Below are positions 1-7,284 of a DNA stretch of 11,694 nucleotides, in pieces. The stretch is from Chloroflexota bacterium. GTDB lineage: Bacteria > Chloroflexota > Dehalococcoidia > SM23-28-2 > RBG-16-64-32. Positions within the stretch are counted from its first letter, which is position 1. Each line of letters opens with the position of its first letter. The stretch lies in assembly GCA_005880075.1 (NCBI GenBank), contig VBJT01000047.1, positions 22,268 to 33,961 of the forward strand. Direction: 5' to 3'. The notes beneath the pieces were generated by a model. The model was not told the DNA's origin. It worked only from the letters and a program-made list of their open reading frames with translations, and searched no databases. Made by a program: the position numbers and the translations under genes.

Positions 1-250
1 CATCGAGCCCGGAGGCACCGGTGCCAATTATGGTCTCGACGTTGTTGGCCTTGAAGTACTCCGGCTTCTGAAGCGTGATCTGGCGGAGGTTTTTCTCCTT
101 CGAGAGAATGTAGGGGAGAGCGACGCGGGAGTAGGCGGGGTCCGGCTCTTTCGAGATGAGGGTGATGGGGCCGGTCTTGTCGCGCTCGCGTATGGCGTCG
201 ATGGCGGTGAGGCCGCCGGCGGAGTTGCCGAGGACGACGTAGTGGGTCAC
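1..250 (-). CDS. FAD/NAD(P)-dependent oxidoreductase, N-terminal part (AorC-like), cut by window edge
   Basis: Only the first 83 residues are in the window. They begin VTHYVVLGNSAGG, a beta strand followed by a glycine-rich GxSAGG dinucleotide-binding loop. Further on comes a YSRVALPYIL segment, like the substrate-side region of NirB-type and rubredoxin-reductase-type flavoproteins. The start is GTG at 250-248, with AGGA six bases upstream on the minus strand. It lies 23 bp after the SnoaL-like stop codon, so it is the last visible gene of the AOR operon. By analogy with the Aor(AB)C enzymes of Aromatoleum (recalled family knowledge), this would be the flavin subunit passing electrons between NAD(P) and the iron-sulfur chain. 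That role is inferred from position and fold. The NAD domain and C-terminus are not visible, so a nitrite-reductase-like or NADH-oxidase-like flavoprotein remains possible. Confidence 0.8.
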   Translation of the reverse strand, partial: MTHYVVLGNSAGGLTAIDAIRERDKTGPITLISKEPDPAYSRVALPYILSKEKNLRQITLQKPEYFKANNVETIIGTGASGLD

Positions 251-273
251 GCGATAATCCTGGTTCGTGGTCC

Positions 274-702
274 TTACATCGCGCCGATCTGCTTCAGGAA
301 ACCGACCTGATCATAGAAGAGCTTTTCCTCCACGATTTCGCCGTCCTTCCAGCGGGCGACGGTGCAGAATTCGAGATGGAAGCTTTTGTTCGTGGCCGGT
401 ATTGTCTTTCCATCCATCGTCATCGGGCCGATCATTTTTCCCTTCCAATTTGCGATTGTGCATGTCCAATCGCCCTGGCCGAACATCACTTTGTAGGGGT
501 TATTTTCAAGGCTATTCTCCACCATTTTGAAGAACTCTCGCGATTCTGCCTCGTGGTTGTCGCGTCCTCGAGTCGGATCGGGCTGGCCGGGCCAATAGAC
601 TGCGGTGTTTTCGGCATGCCGCTTGCGGAATACTTCCCAGTCTTGGGCGTTCCACGCATCATCCAGCGTCCGCATCAGCTCCAGGTTTTCCTCTACGCTC
701 AT
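274..702 (-). CDS. SnoaL-like / NTF2-fold protein
   Basis: This 142-residue protein starts MSVEENLELMRTLDDAWN. A helix rich in charged residues is followed by DWEVFRKRHAENTAVYWPG, the usual opening of SnoaL-like polyketide-cyclase or ester-cyclase proteins of the NTF2 fold. Length is normal for the family. The start is ATG 702-700, with GGGGAGG five bases upstream. The frame stays open further upstream to 1179, but that extension is antisense-like, arginine-rich translation of the AOR gene and is not part of the protein. The gene lies 38 bp after the AOR stop and 23 bp before the flavoprotein gene, so it is probably co-transcribed with the AOR genes. The fold binds small hydrophobic molecules and may catalyse cyclisation, hydration or hydrolysis. 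No specific reaction can be assigned. It could process the aldehyde or acid handled by the AOR enzyme. Confidence 0.85.
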   Translation of the reverse strand: MSVEENLELMRTLDDAWNAQDWEVFRKRHAENTAVYWPGQPDPTRGRDNHEAESREFFKMVENSLENNPYKVMFGQGDWTCTIANWKGKMIGPMTMDGKTIPATNKSFHLEFCTVARWKDGEIVEEKLFYDQVGFLKQIGAM

Positions 703-740
703 CGAAACCTCCCCGCGTATGACTTGATCGCCTTCCCTGT

Positions 741-2509
741 TTAAGATATCCCCAGTTCCGCCAGCTTGGCGGCGCTGGGGTTGCCATCGTCGTCCCAGCC
801 GCGCAGGCGGTAGTACTCCTCGAGCATCGGGGCGAGCTCGACGACCTGATTCTGGACGGCGCCGTTCGTGAGCGGCTCGCGGGTCATGCGCGGCGGTAGC
901 GTGTCGTCTTTGCGGCTGAGGCCGGCCTTGTTGTTGAAGAGGCGTTCGATGTTCCAGATGCGCTCGCCCGCTTGCATCCACTCCTCTAGGCTGAGGTTTT
1001 CGCCGGTGCAGGCGTTGTACATCGGGAAGAGCTTCTCCGGCTGGGTCGCGCCGAAAGAGGCGAAGGTGCAGACGCCGACCGCATCCTCGGCGGCGGCCTT
1101 GTCCTGGAGCTGAACCTGCGCCGCCGCCTTGCCGTCGGTGGTGAACGGATCGAGTCGCATCTCCTGCGGGGCGAACCACTCGAGCGTCATCGAGTAGCCG
1201 CGCAGGTGGCAGGCGCCGCGGTTCGAAGTGGCATAGCCGAGGCCCATGCCCTTGGCGCCGCGGGCGTCGTAGGCGGCGAAGTCCTGCTTCTTCGAGCCCA
1301 TGAACAGAACTTGCCGTCCGGGTACGACATCATCTCGAGGCAGCGCATGACCGCGTCGGCGTTGCCGAACTTCAGCTCGGTGCCGACCTCGGCTAGGTCT
1401 TCTTCGGGAATGTAGCCGCGCTCGGCGAGCTCCATTGCAGTCGCGACGGTGCCGCCGGCGGAGATGGTGTCGACGGCGTAGAGGTTACAGAGGTAGTTGG
1501 CGTACAGCACGGCGTCAAGCTCGCCGACGCCGCAGTCGCTCCCGAGGCCGAAGATCGTCTCGTACTCGGGGCCCTCGCCGCGGCCGGCCCACCGCGAGCC
1601 GGGCTTGATCTCGGTGACGCGCGCGCAGCCGATGGGGCAGGAGTAGCAGCCTTTGTTGCGCCGAAGTACGGTCTGGGCGATTGTCTGCCCGCCGATGGCG
1701 TTCGCATGCTCGAACTGGCCGGCCTGGAAGTTATTGGTCGGCAGGATGCCGACCGAGTTCGTGAAGCCGACGGTCGAGGCAGTGCCGAGGCCGCGGAGCG
1801 CCGAGGACGTAGTCGGCGATTCGTTGATGTCCTTCATCGCCTCGAAGACGAGCTGGCCGAACTCGAGCGGGTCCGCGCACTGGACCGCGCCGGTGCCGCG
1901 CACGGCGATCGCCTTCACGTTCTTCGAGCCCATCACGGCGCCGACGCCGGAGCGGCCCGCGGCGCGCGACTTGTCGTTGATGACGCAGGCGACGCGGTTG
2001 AGATTCTCACCGGCGGGACCGATGCCGGAGATACGCGCCGACGGATCGGTTTCCGCACGGAGCATGTCTTCGGTCTCTTCGGTGGTCTTGCCCCAGACGT
2101 GGGCGGCGTCGCGGATCTCGGTCTTGTCGTTCTCGATCCAGAGGTACACGGGCTTGGGTGCCTTGCCCTCGAGGATCACCACATCGTAGCCGGCGAACTT
2201 CAGCTCGGGTCCCCAGTAGCCGCCGGAGTTCGAGCAGGCAACGGCATCTGTGAGCGGGCTCTTGCAGATGACCATGTAGCGGCCGCCGGTGGGGGCGTAG
2301 GTGCCGGTCAGCGGCCCGGTCGCGAAGATGAGCTTGTTCTCCGGGCTGAGGGCGTCGACGGTAGGATCCATCTCTTCGTAGAGGTAGCGGGTGCCGAGAC
2401 CACGGCCGCCGATGTACTCGCGCGCCCAGGTCATGTTCAGTGGCTCTTTTTCGGCAGTGCCCTTCGTGAGGTCTACTCGGAGGAGCTGTCCCGTCCAGCC
2501 GTAAGGCAT
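741..2509 (-). pseudogene. aor: Tungsten-dependent aldehyde:ferredoxin oxidoreductase, frame broken near 1303
   Basis: AOR enzymes oxidise aldehydes to acids (or the reverse) at a tungsten bis-pterin centre beside one [4Fe-4S] cluster. The first segment starts at ATG 2509, with AGGAG upstream, and stays homologous to about residue 401. It shows an NSGG motif (94-97), AAGRSGVGAVMGSKN (183-197) and the cluster cysteines C288, C291 and C295 in CYSCPIGC, the same numbering as I recall for Pyrococcus furiosus AOR. The second segment, in another frame from about 1310 to the TAA at 741-743, carries GLGYATSNRGACH and DAVGVC. The latter supplies the DxxGxC pterin motif and the fourth cluster cysteine. 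At the junction about 55 nt seem missing compared with P. furiosus AOR, removing roughly 18 residues and shifting frame. Both sides are well conserved, so the break is recent or a sequence/assembly error. Preceded 9 bp upstream by the ferredoxin gene. Confidence 0.88.
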
Positions 2510-2518
2510 GTCCTTCTC

Positions 2519-2986
2519 CTAGCTCGCCGCCGCGGGTGCGGGCTTTTCGGCGATGTCCATACGGACCATCCACTCGATGGGCTCGACTTCGGCGTACTCG
2601 AGGGCGTCGTAAGTGCAGATCTTCACACACTGGGGGTCGCCGCCGCAGAGGTCGCAGTTGTGCGAGACGTTCTTGTCCTCATGGAAGCCCATCACGCTAA
2701 AGGGACAGGCGACCATGCACATCTTGCAGCCGATGCATTTATCGTCGTTGACCTGCACCATGCCGTTGGCGTCGCGAGTGATGGCGTAGGTGGGGCAGTT
2801 GCTGAGGCAGGGAGCGTCTTTGCAGTGGAAGCAGGTGACAGGCAGGTAGACGGCCTCGTCGACGAAGTCGTGGACGAAGATGCGGGTCTTGGCAGGCTGG
2901 AAGGCGCCTTCGTGGAAGAAGGAGCAGGCGCCCTCACAGAGGTGGCAGGCGACGCATTTCTGCGGGTGGGCGAGGACCATCTTCAT
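2519..2986 (-). CDS. Four-cluster [4Fe-4S] ferredoxin subunit (AorA-like)
   Basis: This 155-residue protein has sixteen cysteines in four groups: C11-C14-C17-C21, C52-C55-C60-C64, C84-C87-C90-C94 and C111-C114-C120-C124. The layout matches the HycB/DmsB-type electron-transfer subunits with four cubane clusters, and the AorA subunit of AOR complexes. It probably carries electrons from the tungsten subunit to the flavoprotein encoded at the operon end. There is no signal peptide, so it should be cytoplasmic. The C-terminus ends in a short Ala/Pro tail. The start is ATG 2986, with AGGGAG seven bases upstream. A longer frame from TTG 3025 is rejected because it would begin between the -10 box and the expected transcription start. 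It is the first gene of the operon, 9 bp ahead of the AOR start. A partner for another oxidoreductase is possible but less likely. Confidence 0.9.
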   Translation of the reverse strand: MKMVLAHPQKCVACHLCEGACSFFHEGAFQPAKTRIFVHDFVDEAVYLPVTCFHCKDAPCLSNCPTYAITRDANGMVQVNDDKCIGCKMCMVACPFSVMGFHEDKNVSHNCDLCGGDPQCVKICTYDALEYAEVEPIEWMVRMDIAEKPAPAAAS

Positions 2987-3027
2987 GGGCGGGCTCCCTT
3001 CAAGCAGTTCCGATAAATGCGCCAATC

Positions 3028-3056
3028 ACGATACGTTTCGGGCGGCATGCTGTCAA
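3028..3056 (-). promoter_or_regulatory. Sigma70-type promoter of the AOR operon
   Basis: Read on the minus strand, a perfect TTGACA (3056-3051) is followed after 17 bases by TATCGT (3033-3028). Transcription would start near 3021, leaving about 35 nt of leader before ATG 2986. No longer palindrome overlaps it, so regulation is not evident from sequence. Confidence 0.7.
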
Positions 3057-3075
3057 CGCGGGGCGTCGGGTCTGC

Positions 3076-3190
3076 GTACGGACAGAGCTTAATGCTGTGT
3101 CCGCCAACGGTAGGAGGGGAGAACCCTCCGCCGGCGATAAGTCATTCCGATTCGGCACGTTGGCGGACAGGTCTGAAGACCTGTCCGTAC
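3076..3190. repeat. 115-bp imperfect inverted-repeat element with inner hairpins
   Basis: The left arm 3076-3109 (34 nt) and right arm 3158-3190 (33 nt) are inverted copies. The outer 10 bp (GTACGGACAG / CTGTCCGTAC) and inner 12 bp (TGTCCGCCAACG / CGTTGGCGGACA) match exactly, and the middle differs. The right arm also folds on itself: GGACAGGTC-TGAA-GACCTGTCC (3165-3186). The interior has a second hairpin, GGAGGG-GAGAA-CCCTCC (3113-3129). No coding capacity is seen. It lies between two divergent transcription units and looks like a small non-autonomous element or a dispersed intergenic repeat. Copy number elsewhere in the genome is unknown. Confidence 0.6.
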
Positions 3191-3202
3191 GGCTGAGGGC
3201 GG

Positions 3203-3231
3203 GCGCCTGAACCAGGCGCGCGTGCTATACT
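3203..3231 (+). promoter_or_regulatory. Palindrome beside a -10 box, candidate operator/promoter of the hydrolase gene
   Basis: A perfect 7-bp dyad, GCGCCTG-AAC-CAGGCGC (3203-3219), sits where a -35 box would be expected, 6 bp before TATACT (3226-3231). No TTGACA-like -35 is present. The arrangement fits a promoter that needs an activator or is blocked by a dimeric repressor, with transcription starting near 3238. The function is inferred from geometry only. Confidence 0.35.
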
Positions 3232-3255
3232 CGCGTCGCTTTCAGGAGGTGCCGC

Positions 3256-4080
3256 ATGCCGCAAGCGAAAGTCAACGGAATCGAGATCAATTACCGGGAG
3301 ACGGGCGAGGGCTTCCCCATTGTCTTCATCCATGGGTACACGGGGAACTCCCGGAACTGGGCGCTAACGGCGCCGGCGCTCGCCGAGCGCTTTCGCGTGA
3401 TCTCAGTGGACCTGCGCGGGCACGGGCAATCCGCGAAACCGATGAGCGAGGATGACTACGCGCTCGAGACGATGGCGAGTGATGTCTACGAACTGCTCAA
3501 GAACCTCGATGTGAACGAAAGTGCTTTAGTGGGCCACTCGATGGGTGGGATGGTCTCACAGCTGCTCATCCTAGAGCATCCGGAAGTCGTAAGGGCGCTG
3601 ATTCTCGTCGATACGGCTGGGGAGGTGCCGAAAGGGCTGCTCTATGACGAGCGCCGGAAGCAGCGGCAGAAGCTCGTGGAGATCGCCGAGAAGGAAGGAA
3701 TGGAAGCCGTGTTCGAGGAGCAGCTGAAGGTCACGGCGATTCCGGAAGCGCTCCAAGCCAACCCCGAGTACATTGACGTCTGGCGCCAGCAGTTCTTGAT
3801 GACGTCTCGCGAGGCATACATCGCCTGTGCCGCCGGGATGTCGTCGCGGCGATCGCTGTTAGACGATCTGGCCTCCATCACAGTCCCGACGCTCATCATC
3901 TGTGGCGAGCACGACGAGCCGTTCCTCGAGCCATCGAGAGACCTGCAAAAGGCGATTCCGGGCAGTGAGTTGATGATCATCCCAGGCGCGGGACACGGGC
4001 CGCAGATGGAGACGCCAGGCGAGTTCAACAAGGCGCTGATCGCATTTCTGTTGCCGGTGACTGAGACGGCCGCCGTATAG
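3256..4080 (+). CDS. Alpha/beta hydrolase fold protein
   Basis: This 274-residue protein is of normal length for a soluble alpha/beta hydrolase. Visible elements are the oxyanion-loop HGYTGN (26-31), VDLRGHGQS (51-59), the nucleophile elbow GHSMGG with Ser95, a likely catalytic Asp220 in GEHDEP, and His247 in GAGHGP. A helical cap lies roughly between residues 120 and 195. The triad is complete, so it should hydrolyse an ester, lactone or C-C bonded substrate. It resembles 3-oxoadipate enol-lactonase or haloperoxidase-like relatives, but the substrate cannot be read from sequence. The start is ATG 3256, with AGGAGGT six bases upstream. There is no signal peptide. The downstream SnoaL-like gene begins 10 bp after the stop and shares its ribosome binding site with this gene's stop codon, so the two are probably co-translated. 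Confidence 0.9.
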   Translation: MPQAKVNGIEINYRETGEGFPIVFIHGYTGNSRNWALTAPALAERFRVISVDLRGHGQSAKPMSEDDYALETMASDVYELLKNLDVNESALVGHSMGGMVSQLLILEHPEVVRALILVDTAGEVPKGLLYDERRKQRQKLVEIAEKEGMEAVFEEQLKVTAIPEALQANPEYIDVWRQQFLMTSREAYIACAAGMSSRRSLLDDLASITVPTLIICGEHDEPFLEPSRDLQKAIPGSELMIIPGAGHGPQMETPGEFNKALIAFLLPVTETAAV

Positions 4081-4090
4081 GAGCGGATTC

Positions 4091-4525
4091 GTGCCGTTTT
4101 ATGGATGGCTAGTCGCCGTAATGATCCGGAGGGCGGTGCGGCGGATTAACGGCGGTGATATCGGGCCGATGCTCAGCAGCTTCGCCAATGGCGCGACCCT
4201 CGTCTTTCCGGGCGACCATTCGTTTGGCGGCGAATACAAAGGGAAGGCCGAGATTCGAAGGTTCCTCGAGCGTTTCGTCGAAGTGGGAATTCAACTAGAG
4301 CCGCACGAGTTTTTCGTGCGCGGCTGGCCCTGGAACACTACAGTGCTGTTGCGCTTCACGAACGAAGCCCGGGACGAGATTGGTAATGTCGTGTATGCGA
4401 ACCGGGGCGCTATTTTCGCGCGGGCGGCTTGGGGGAAGATCAAGTACCAGGAGGACTACGAGGACACGCAGAAGGTCGTCGAGTTCGACGAGTATCTGGC
4501 ATCGCACGAGAAGACCCGGGCGTAG
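4091..4525 (+). CDS. SnoaL-like / NTF2-fold protein
   Basis: This 144-residue protein has the SnoaL-like pattern. An N-terminal helix is followed by LSSFANGATLVFPGDHSFGGEY (split by a turn), then KAEIRRFLERF and a C-terminal beta sheet with RGAIFARAAWGKI. The start is GTG 4091. AGGAG at 4079-4083 overlaps the TAG stop of the hydrolase gene and sits seven bases from the GTG. An in-frame ATG at 4121 lacks such a site. Tight coupling suggests that it acts with the alpha/beta hydrolase in one pathway. It is only distantly similar in sequence to the SnoaL-like protein at 274-702, so it is not an obvious duplication. A catalytic role (cyclase, isomerase, dehydratase) or plain ligand binding cannot be separated here. 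Confidence 0.85.
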   Translation: MPFYGWLVAVMIRRAVRRINGGDIGPMLSSFANGATLVFPGDHSFGGEYKGKAEIRRFLERFVEVGIQLEPHEFFVRGWPWNTTVLLRFTNEARDEIGNVVYANRGAIFARAAWGKIKYQEDYEDTQKVVEFDEYLASHEKTRA

Positions 4526-4557
4526 ACGCTGCATGTGGCGACATCGCGCAACCGTTG

Positions 4558-4587
4558 TTGACGCCCTTCGCGCTAGTCTGATATTAA
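4558..4587 (+). promoter_or_regulatory. Promoter of the cyclic-nucleotide-binding gene
   Basis: TTGACG (4558-4563) and TATTAA (4582-4587) are separated by 18 bases. Transcription would start near 4594, 40 nt before ATG 4635. The 109-bp gap otherwise holds no gene. Confidence 0.45.
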
Positions 4588-4634
4588 TTGCGCATCCATA
4601 GAGCAGGAACGCCAGTCCCTGGGAGGACAAGTCG

Positions 4635-5063
4635 ATGGGCCGTGAAGAGATTTTGCAAAATGTCCCGATATTTTCGGAGCTGGGTCGCCGTGACCTCGAG
4701 CGCCTGGGTAGGCTAATGGTGCCGAGGCAGGTACGCGCGGGTGAGGTGATTATCAAGCAGGGCGATCAGGCGGCCGGGTTCTTCGTGATCAACCGGGGGA
4801 AGGTCGAGGTCGTGCAGGACGCGGATGGCAGCAATCCACAACGGCTGGCGACCCTGGGGGAGGGAGACTTCTTCGGGGAAATGGCGCTATTCGAGGGCTT
4901 TCCGCGCAATGCGACCGTGCGCGCGATCGACGATACCGAATGTCTGGCGATGACGCGCTGGGACTTCACCGCTGAGATGAAGAACCACCCTGAGATCGCA
5001 GTCGGGATGGTGCCGGTGCTCGTGCGGCGGCTCCGAGAGGTGGAGTCGAAGCCTACGCATTAG
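4635..5063 (+). CDS. Stand-alone cyclic nucleotide-binding domain protein
   Basis: This 142-residue protein is essentially a single CNB domain. The beta-barrel opens at residues 34-60 (AGEVIIKQGD, then FFVINRGKVEV). The phosphate-binding cassette is FGEMALFEGFPRNATVRA, residues 80-97, with the expected Gly81, Glu82 and Arg91 that contact the cyclic phosphate and ribose. The cassette is intact, so cAMP or cGMP binding is plausible. There is no helix-turn-helix, kinase, channel or cyclase domain, so it is not a CRP-type regulator. It may act through a partner protein. The start is ATG 4635, with GGGAGG eight bases upstream. It has its own promoter and ends convergent to the FAD oxidoreductase gene. 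Small CNB-only proteins are common in bacteria and mostly uncharacterised. Confidence 0.88.
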   Translation: MGREEILQNVPIFSELGRRDLERLGRLMVPRQVRAGEVIIKQGDQAAGFFVINRGKVEVVQDADGSNPQRLATLGEGDFFGEMALFEGFPRNATVRAIDDTECLAMTRWDFTAEMKNHPEIAVGMVPVLVRRLREVESKPTH

Positions 5064-5068
5064 CTATC

Positions 5069-5107
5069 CAGCTTTCAGCGCTGAGCTGTCAGAGTCACTT
5101 TTCTTTT
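5069..5107 (+). terminator. Possible rho-independent terminator after the CNB gene
   Basis: A CAGCT/AGCTG stem (5069-5073 with 5084-5088) encloses the 10-bp palindrome TCAGCGCTGA (5075-5084) as an alternative fold. It is followed, after a 10-nt gap, by TTTTCTTTT (5099-5107). The gap between stem and T-run makes it a weak candidate. It lies between convergent genes. Confidence 0.35.
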
Positions 5108-5120
5108 GGATGACGAACGG

Positions 5121-6401
5121 CTAGTCGAGAATGGCGCCTTGCGCGCGCAACTGCTCTTGGAGAGCCGCCACGTCAAGCTTTTTAGCGTTTAGGCCTGACT
5201 TGATGGCGAGCGCAGCGGCGGTGCCTGCCGCCTCGCCGGTGGCCATGCAGGGGGGTATCTCCTTCGTGGCGTGATGCACACGGTGGTCGACCGAGATGCA
5301 GCGCCCCGCAACGAGGAGATTATCAAGCCCTCGCGGCAATAGGCTGCGGTACGGGATGTTATAGACGCAGAGGTACTTGGTCCAGTGACCTGTGCGAGCT
5401 ATCACGTCGTCGAATTGACGGTCGAGGTCGTCGCGCGTCATTACGTAGTCGCCTTGAAGGCGCCGCGATTCAGTGATTCCGAGCTGATCCGCCATGAGGG
5501 AGACGGTGGCGTTCTCGAAGCCTGGTACAGTGCTGCGCAGACGGCCGGCCTCGTTTATAACCATGTCACGGCAATCGGTCAGCGCGGCCGAGACTTCGTC
5601 GGGGTCTGTCGCATCGATCTTGCGGTTAACCCTCGCTTCGCCTCCCCAGGGAACCAGCACACGTCCGCCGCCTGGCGTGTGAAAGTAGAGCCCCCGGCCG
5701 GGAACGGCAGCTGCTTCGACGTTCGACATTTCGAACCAGAGCCAGGGGTGCACACGCTCAAGTTCGAAACTCTCCCCGGCGCCGGCGAAGATATCGCCGT
5801 CCCCTGTCGCGTCGATCACGACTTTCACGGCGATCGCCTGACGCCCGGCCTTGTTCTGAATGACAATGGCTTCAATCGAGCCGTTTTTGACGACCGGTTC
5901 GCAGGCCCAGGTCTGGTAGAGGACGCGGACGCCGGCTGCCTTGAGCATCTGGTCGGCGGCGTAGACGAACTCGTGGGCGTCGAAGGCAACCGAGTAGCGG
6001 ATGCGATGTCCCTCGGGGGCAGGACTGCCCCAGACGAGACCCCACTGAGAGTAGTGTTCGACGAGCTTTGAATCCGGGACGTTCCATTGTTCGCGTGGCG
6101 GATAGTGGACGGCCTTGCGGCGCTCCATGCGGTCGACGATCTCCTGGCAGAGGCCGCCCACCGCTTGATGTCCAGCGCCGTCATCCAGAGTGAGGAGAAG
6201 AATGATGAGACCGCCGGTCGCGAGGCCGCCGATGTAGCTGAAGCGCTCGATGAGCAGGACTTGCGCTCCGTTGCGGGCCGCGGCGACGGCGGCGGCAAGC
6301 CCGGCGGAACCGCCACCAACGACCAGAACGTCGACGGTTGATGTTACGGGGACGCGGGATTGGGGAAGGTCAATGAAGGCCTGTTCATGCGTGGCGGCCA
6401 C
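5121..6401 (-). CDS. FAD-dependent oxidoreductase (fumarate-reductase/PF12831-like fold)
   Basis: This 426-residue flavoprotein has an N-terminal Rossmann loop VVGGGSAG (27-34) and the acidic end of the second strand at Glu52. It also has IDATGDGD (196-203), ESRRLQGDYVMT (311-322) and a closing FAD-contact region LLVAGRCIS (362-370) with CMATGEAAGTAAA (385-397). This is the layout of the broad FAD-dependent oxidoreductase family that includes many sugar-, lipid- and xenobiotic-active enzymes. No substrate can be assigned. GTG 6401 is the only start between the motif and an upstream in-frame TGA (6426-6428). It has no good ribosome binding site, so translation probably depends on coupling to the acetoacetate-decarboxylase-like gene that ends 25 bp upstream. 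There is no Tat or Sec signal and the protein should be cytoplasmic. Confidence 0.87.
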   Translation of the reverse strand: MAATHEQAFIDLPQSRVPVTSTVDVLVVGGGSAGLAAAVAAARNGAQVLLIERFSYIGGLATGGLIILLLTLDDGAGHQAVGGLCQEIVDRMERRKAVHYPPREQWNVPDSKLVEHYSQWGLVWGSPAPEGHRIRYSVAFDAHEFVYAADQMLKAAGVRVLYQTWACEPVVKNGSIEAIVIQNKAGRQAIAVKVVIDATGDGDIFAGAGESFELERVHPWLWFEMSNVEAAAVPGRGLYFHTPGGGRVLVPWGGEARVNRKIDATDPDEVSAALTDCRDMVINEAGRLRSTVPGFENATVSLMADQLGITESRRLQGDYVMTRDDLDRQFDDVIARTGHWTKYLCVYNIPYRSLLPRGLDNLLVAGRCISVDHRVHHATKEIPPCMATGEAAGTAAALAIKSGLNAKKLDVAALQEQLRAQGAILD

Positions 6402-6425
6402 GGGTGGACTAGAGCTCGCAGTCCA

Positions 6426-7262
6426 TCAGGACGCGGTACGCCACTGGCCTTTGCCCTGGCGGGTCTTCCGGGCAGCTTGTGCGTGAAGAAGTGTGCCTTC
6501 GGCGACCACGTCGATCGCGTCCATCTTGCTGAAGGCGTAGGGAAGAAATTGCTCTGGGTCTACCTCGCATAACACCTGCCCGCTGGTGTAGACATCGCCT
6601 TCCGTGTAGATGGCTTCAATCACCTGTCGGACTGGTATATCGGCAACCGGGTCATGAGGGGAATCCCTGAAGACCAATTCGCCCCGGCCACGTCTACCGA
6701 CCTTAATGTTGGTGTCGGAGGTCACGTGAATGAGCTGCGGAGGCGAGTCGAAGCCGGAGCCGTCTACTCGAGGAGTGAACTTGAAGTGGAAGGTCGAGCT
6801 TTCACGGCGGCCGGTGGCGGAGGCGCCTGTCATCCGGCCGCGCAGGCTCATCAGGCGGGTTTCATGTCGCTCGGCGTAGCCCCAAACGTGCTCGTCTTGC
6901 TGTTCGAAGATTATCTTCGCGAGCTTCTTGGGTTCACCATACAATTCTCGTCCAAAAACAACCGCCTCGGATGTAGACATGGGCATGGTCACGCAATAGT
7001 TGCCAATAATGTCTTTGTAGCGGGCCTTGATGTACAGAGCAGCGCCGAGAAAGGGCCCAACGCAGTTGGAGTTGCCGATTTGGCCGACCCAGGCGCTGCC
7101 CAGAGGATCGGGTGTCGGCTCCAGGGGAGGCGGAAGGAGTTGCTTGACGGTTTCCGGTGTTGTTTCGAACACGACGGTGAGGTTCCGTGTGGCCAGGAAG
7201 TGGCAACGCGAAAAGGTCTTCTGAATACGCCGAATTTCGTCGAGGGTCTTAACGAAGCGCAA
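6426..7262 (-). CDS. Acetoacetate decarboxylase family protein
   Basis: The family signature is FGRELYGEPKKLAKI, with the paired lysines at residues 112-113 (numbered from the start chosen here). In acetoacetate decarboxylase the first of the two forms the Schiff base. CHFLATRNLTVVFET and a proline-rich LPPPLEP mark the start of the fold. The length, 278 residues, is a little above the classical enzyme (about 245). I chose TTG 7262 because AGGAGG lies five bases upstream and a promoter (7285-7313) would start transcription near 7278. ATG 7286 (286 residues) has no ribosome binding site, and a still longer TTG 7376 frame adds AT-rich, non-conserved sequence. The family also contains Schiff-base hydratases and aldolases, so decarboxylation is probable rather than certain. 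It is co-transcribed with the FAD oxidoreductase 25 bp downstream. Confidence 0.85.
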   Translation of the reverse strand: MRFVKTLDEIRRIQKTFSRCHFLATRNLTVVFETTPETVKQLLPPPLEPTPDPLGSAWVGQIGNSNCVGPFLGAALYIKARYKDIIGNYCVTMPMSTSEAVVFGRELYGEPKKLAKIIFEQQDEHVWGYAERHETRLMSLRGRMTGASATGRRESSTFHFKFTPRVDGSGFDSPPQLIHVTSDTNIKVGRRGRGELVFRDSPHDPVADIPVRQVIEAIYTEGDVYTSGQVLCEVDPEQFLPYAFSKMDAIDVVAEGTLLHAQAARKTRQGKGQWRTAS

Positions 7263-7284
7263 ATGCTCCTCCTGAATCGGGTTC

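Noticed and set aside
703..1179. N-terminal extension of the SnoaL-like protein
   Set aside because: It overlaps the AOR coding region on the same strand in a different frame and gives arginine-rich, non-conserved translation. ATG 702 has GGGGAGG upstream.
1706..3016. 436-residue plus-strand reading frame
   Set aside because: It is antisense to the AOR and ferredoxin genes, has no domain and is explained by the codon bias of a GC-rich genome.
2987..3025. Longer ferredoxin from TTG 3025
   Set aside because: It would start between the -10 box and the expected transcription start. ATG 2986 has AGGGAG at proper distance.
3165..3186. CAGGTCTG in the repeat as a second SECIS
   Set aside because: It belongs to a different hairpin with a TGAA loop, and no coding frame with an in-frame TGA lies upstream.
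5385..6071. 228-residue plus-strand reading frame
   Set aside because: It is antisense to the well-supported FAD oxidoreductase and shows no recognisable motif.
6402..6428. Sec read-through of the decarboxylase TGA at 6426-6428
   Set aside because: No hairpin with a GGUC-type loop follows at SECIS distance, and the downstream codons lead directly into the next gene.
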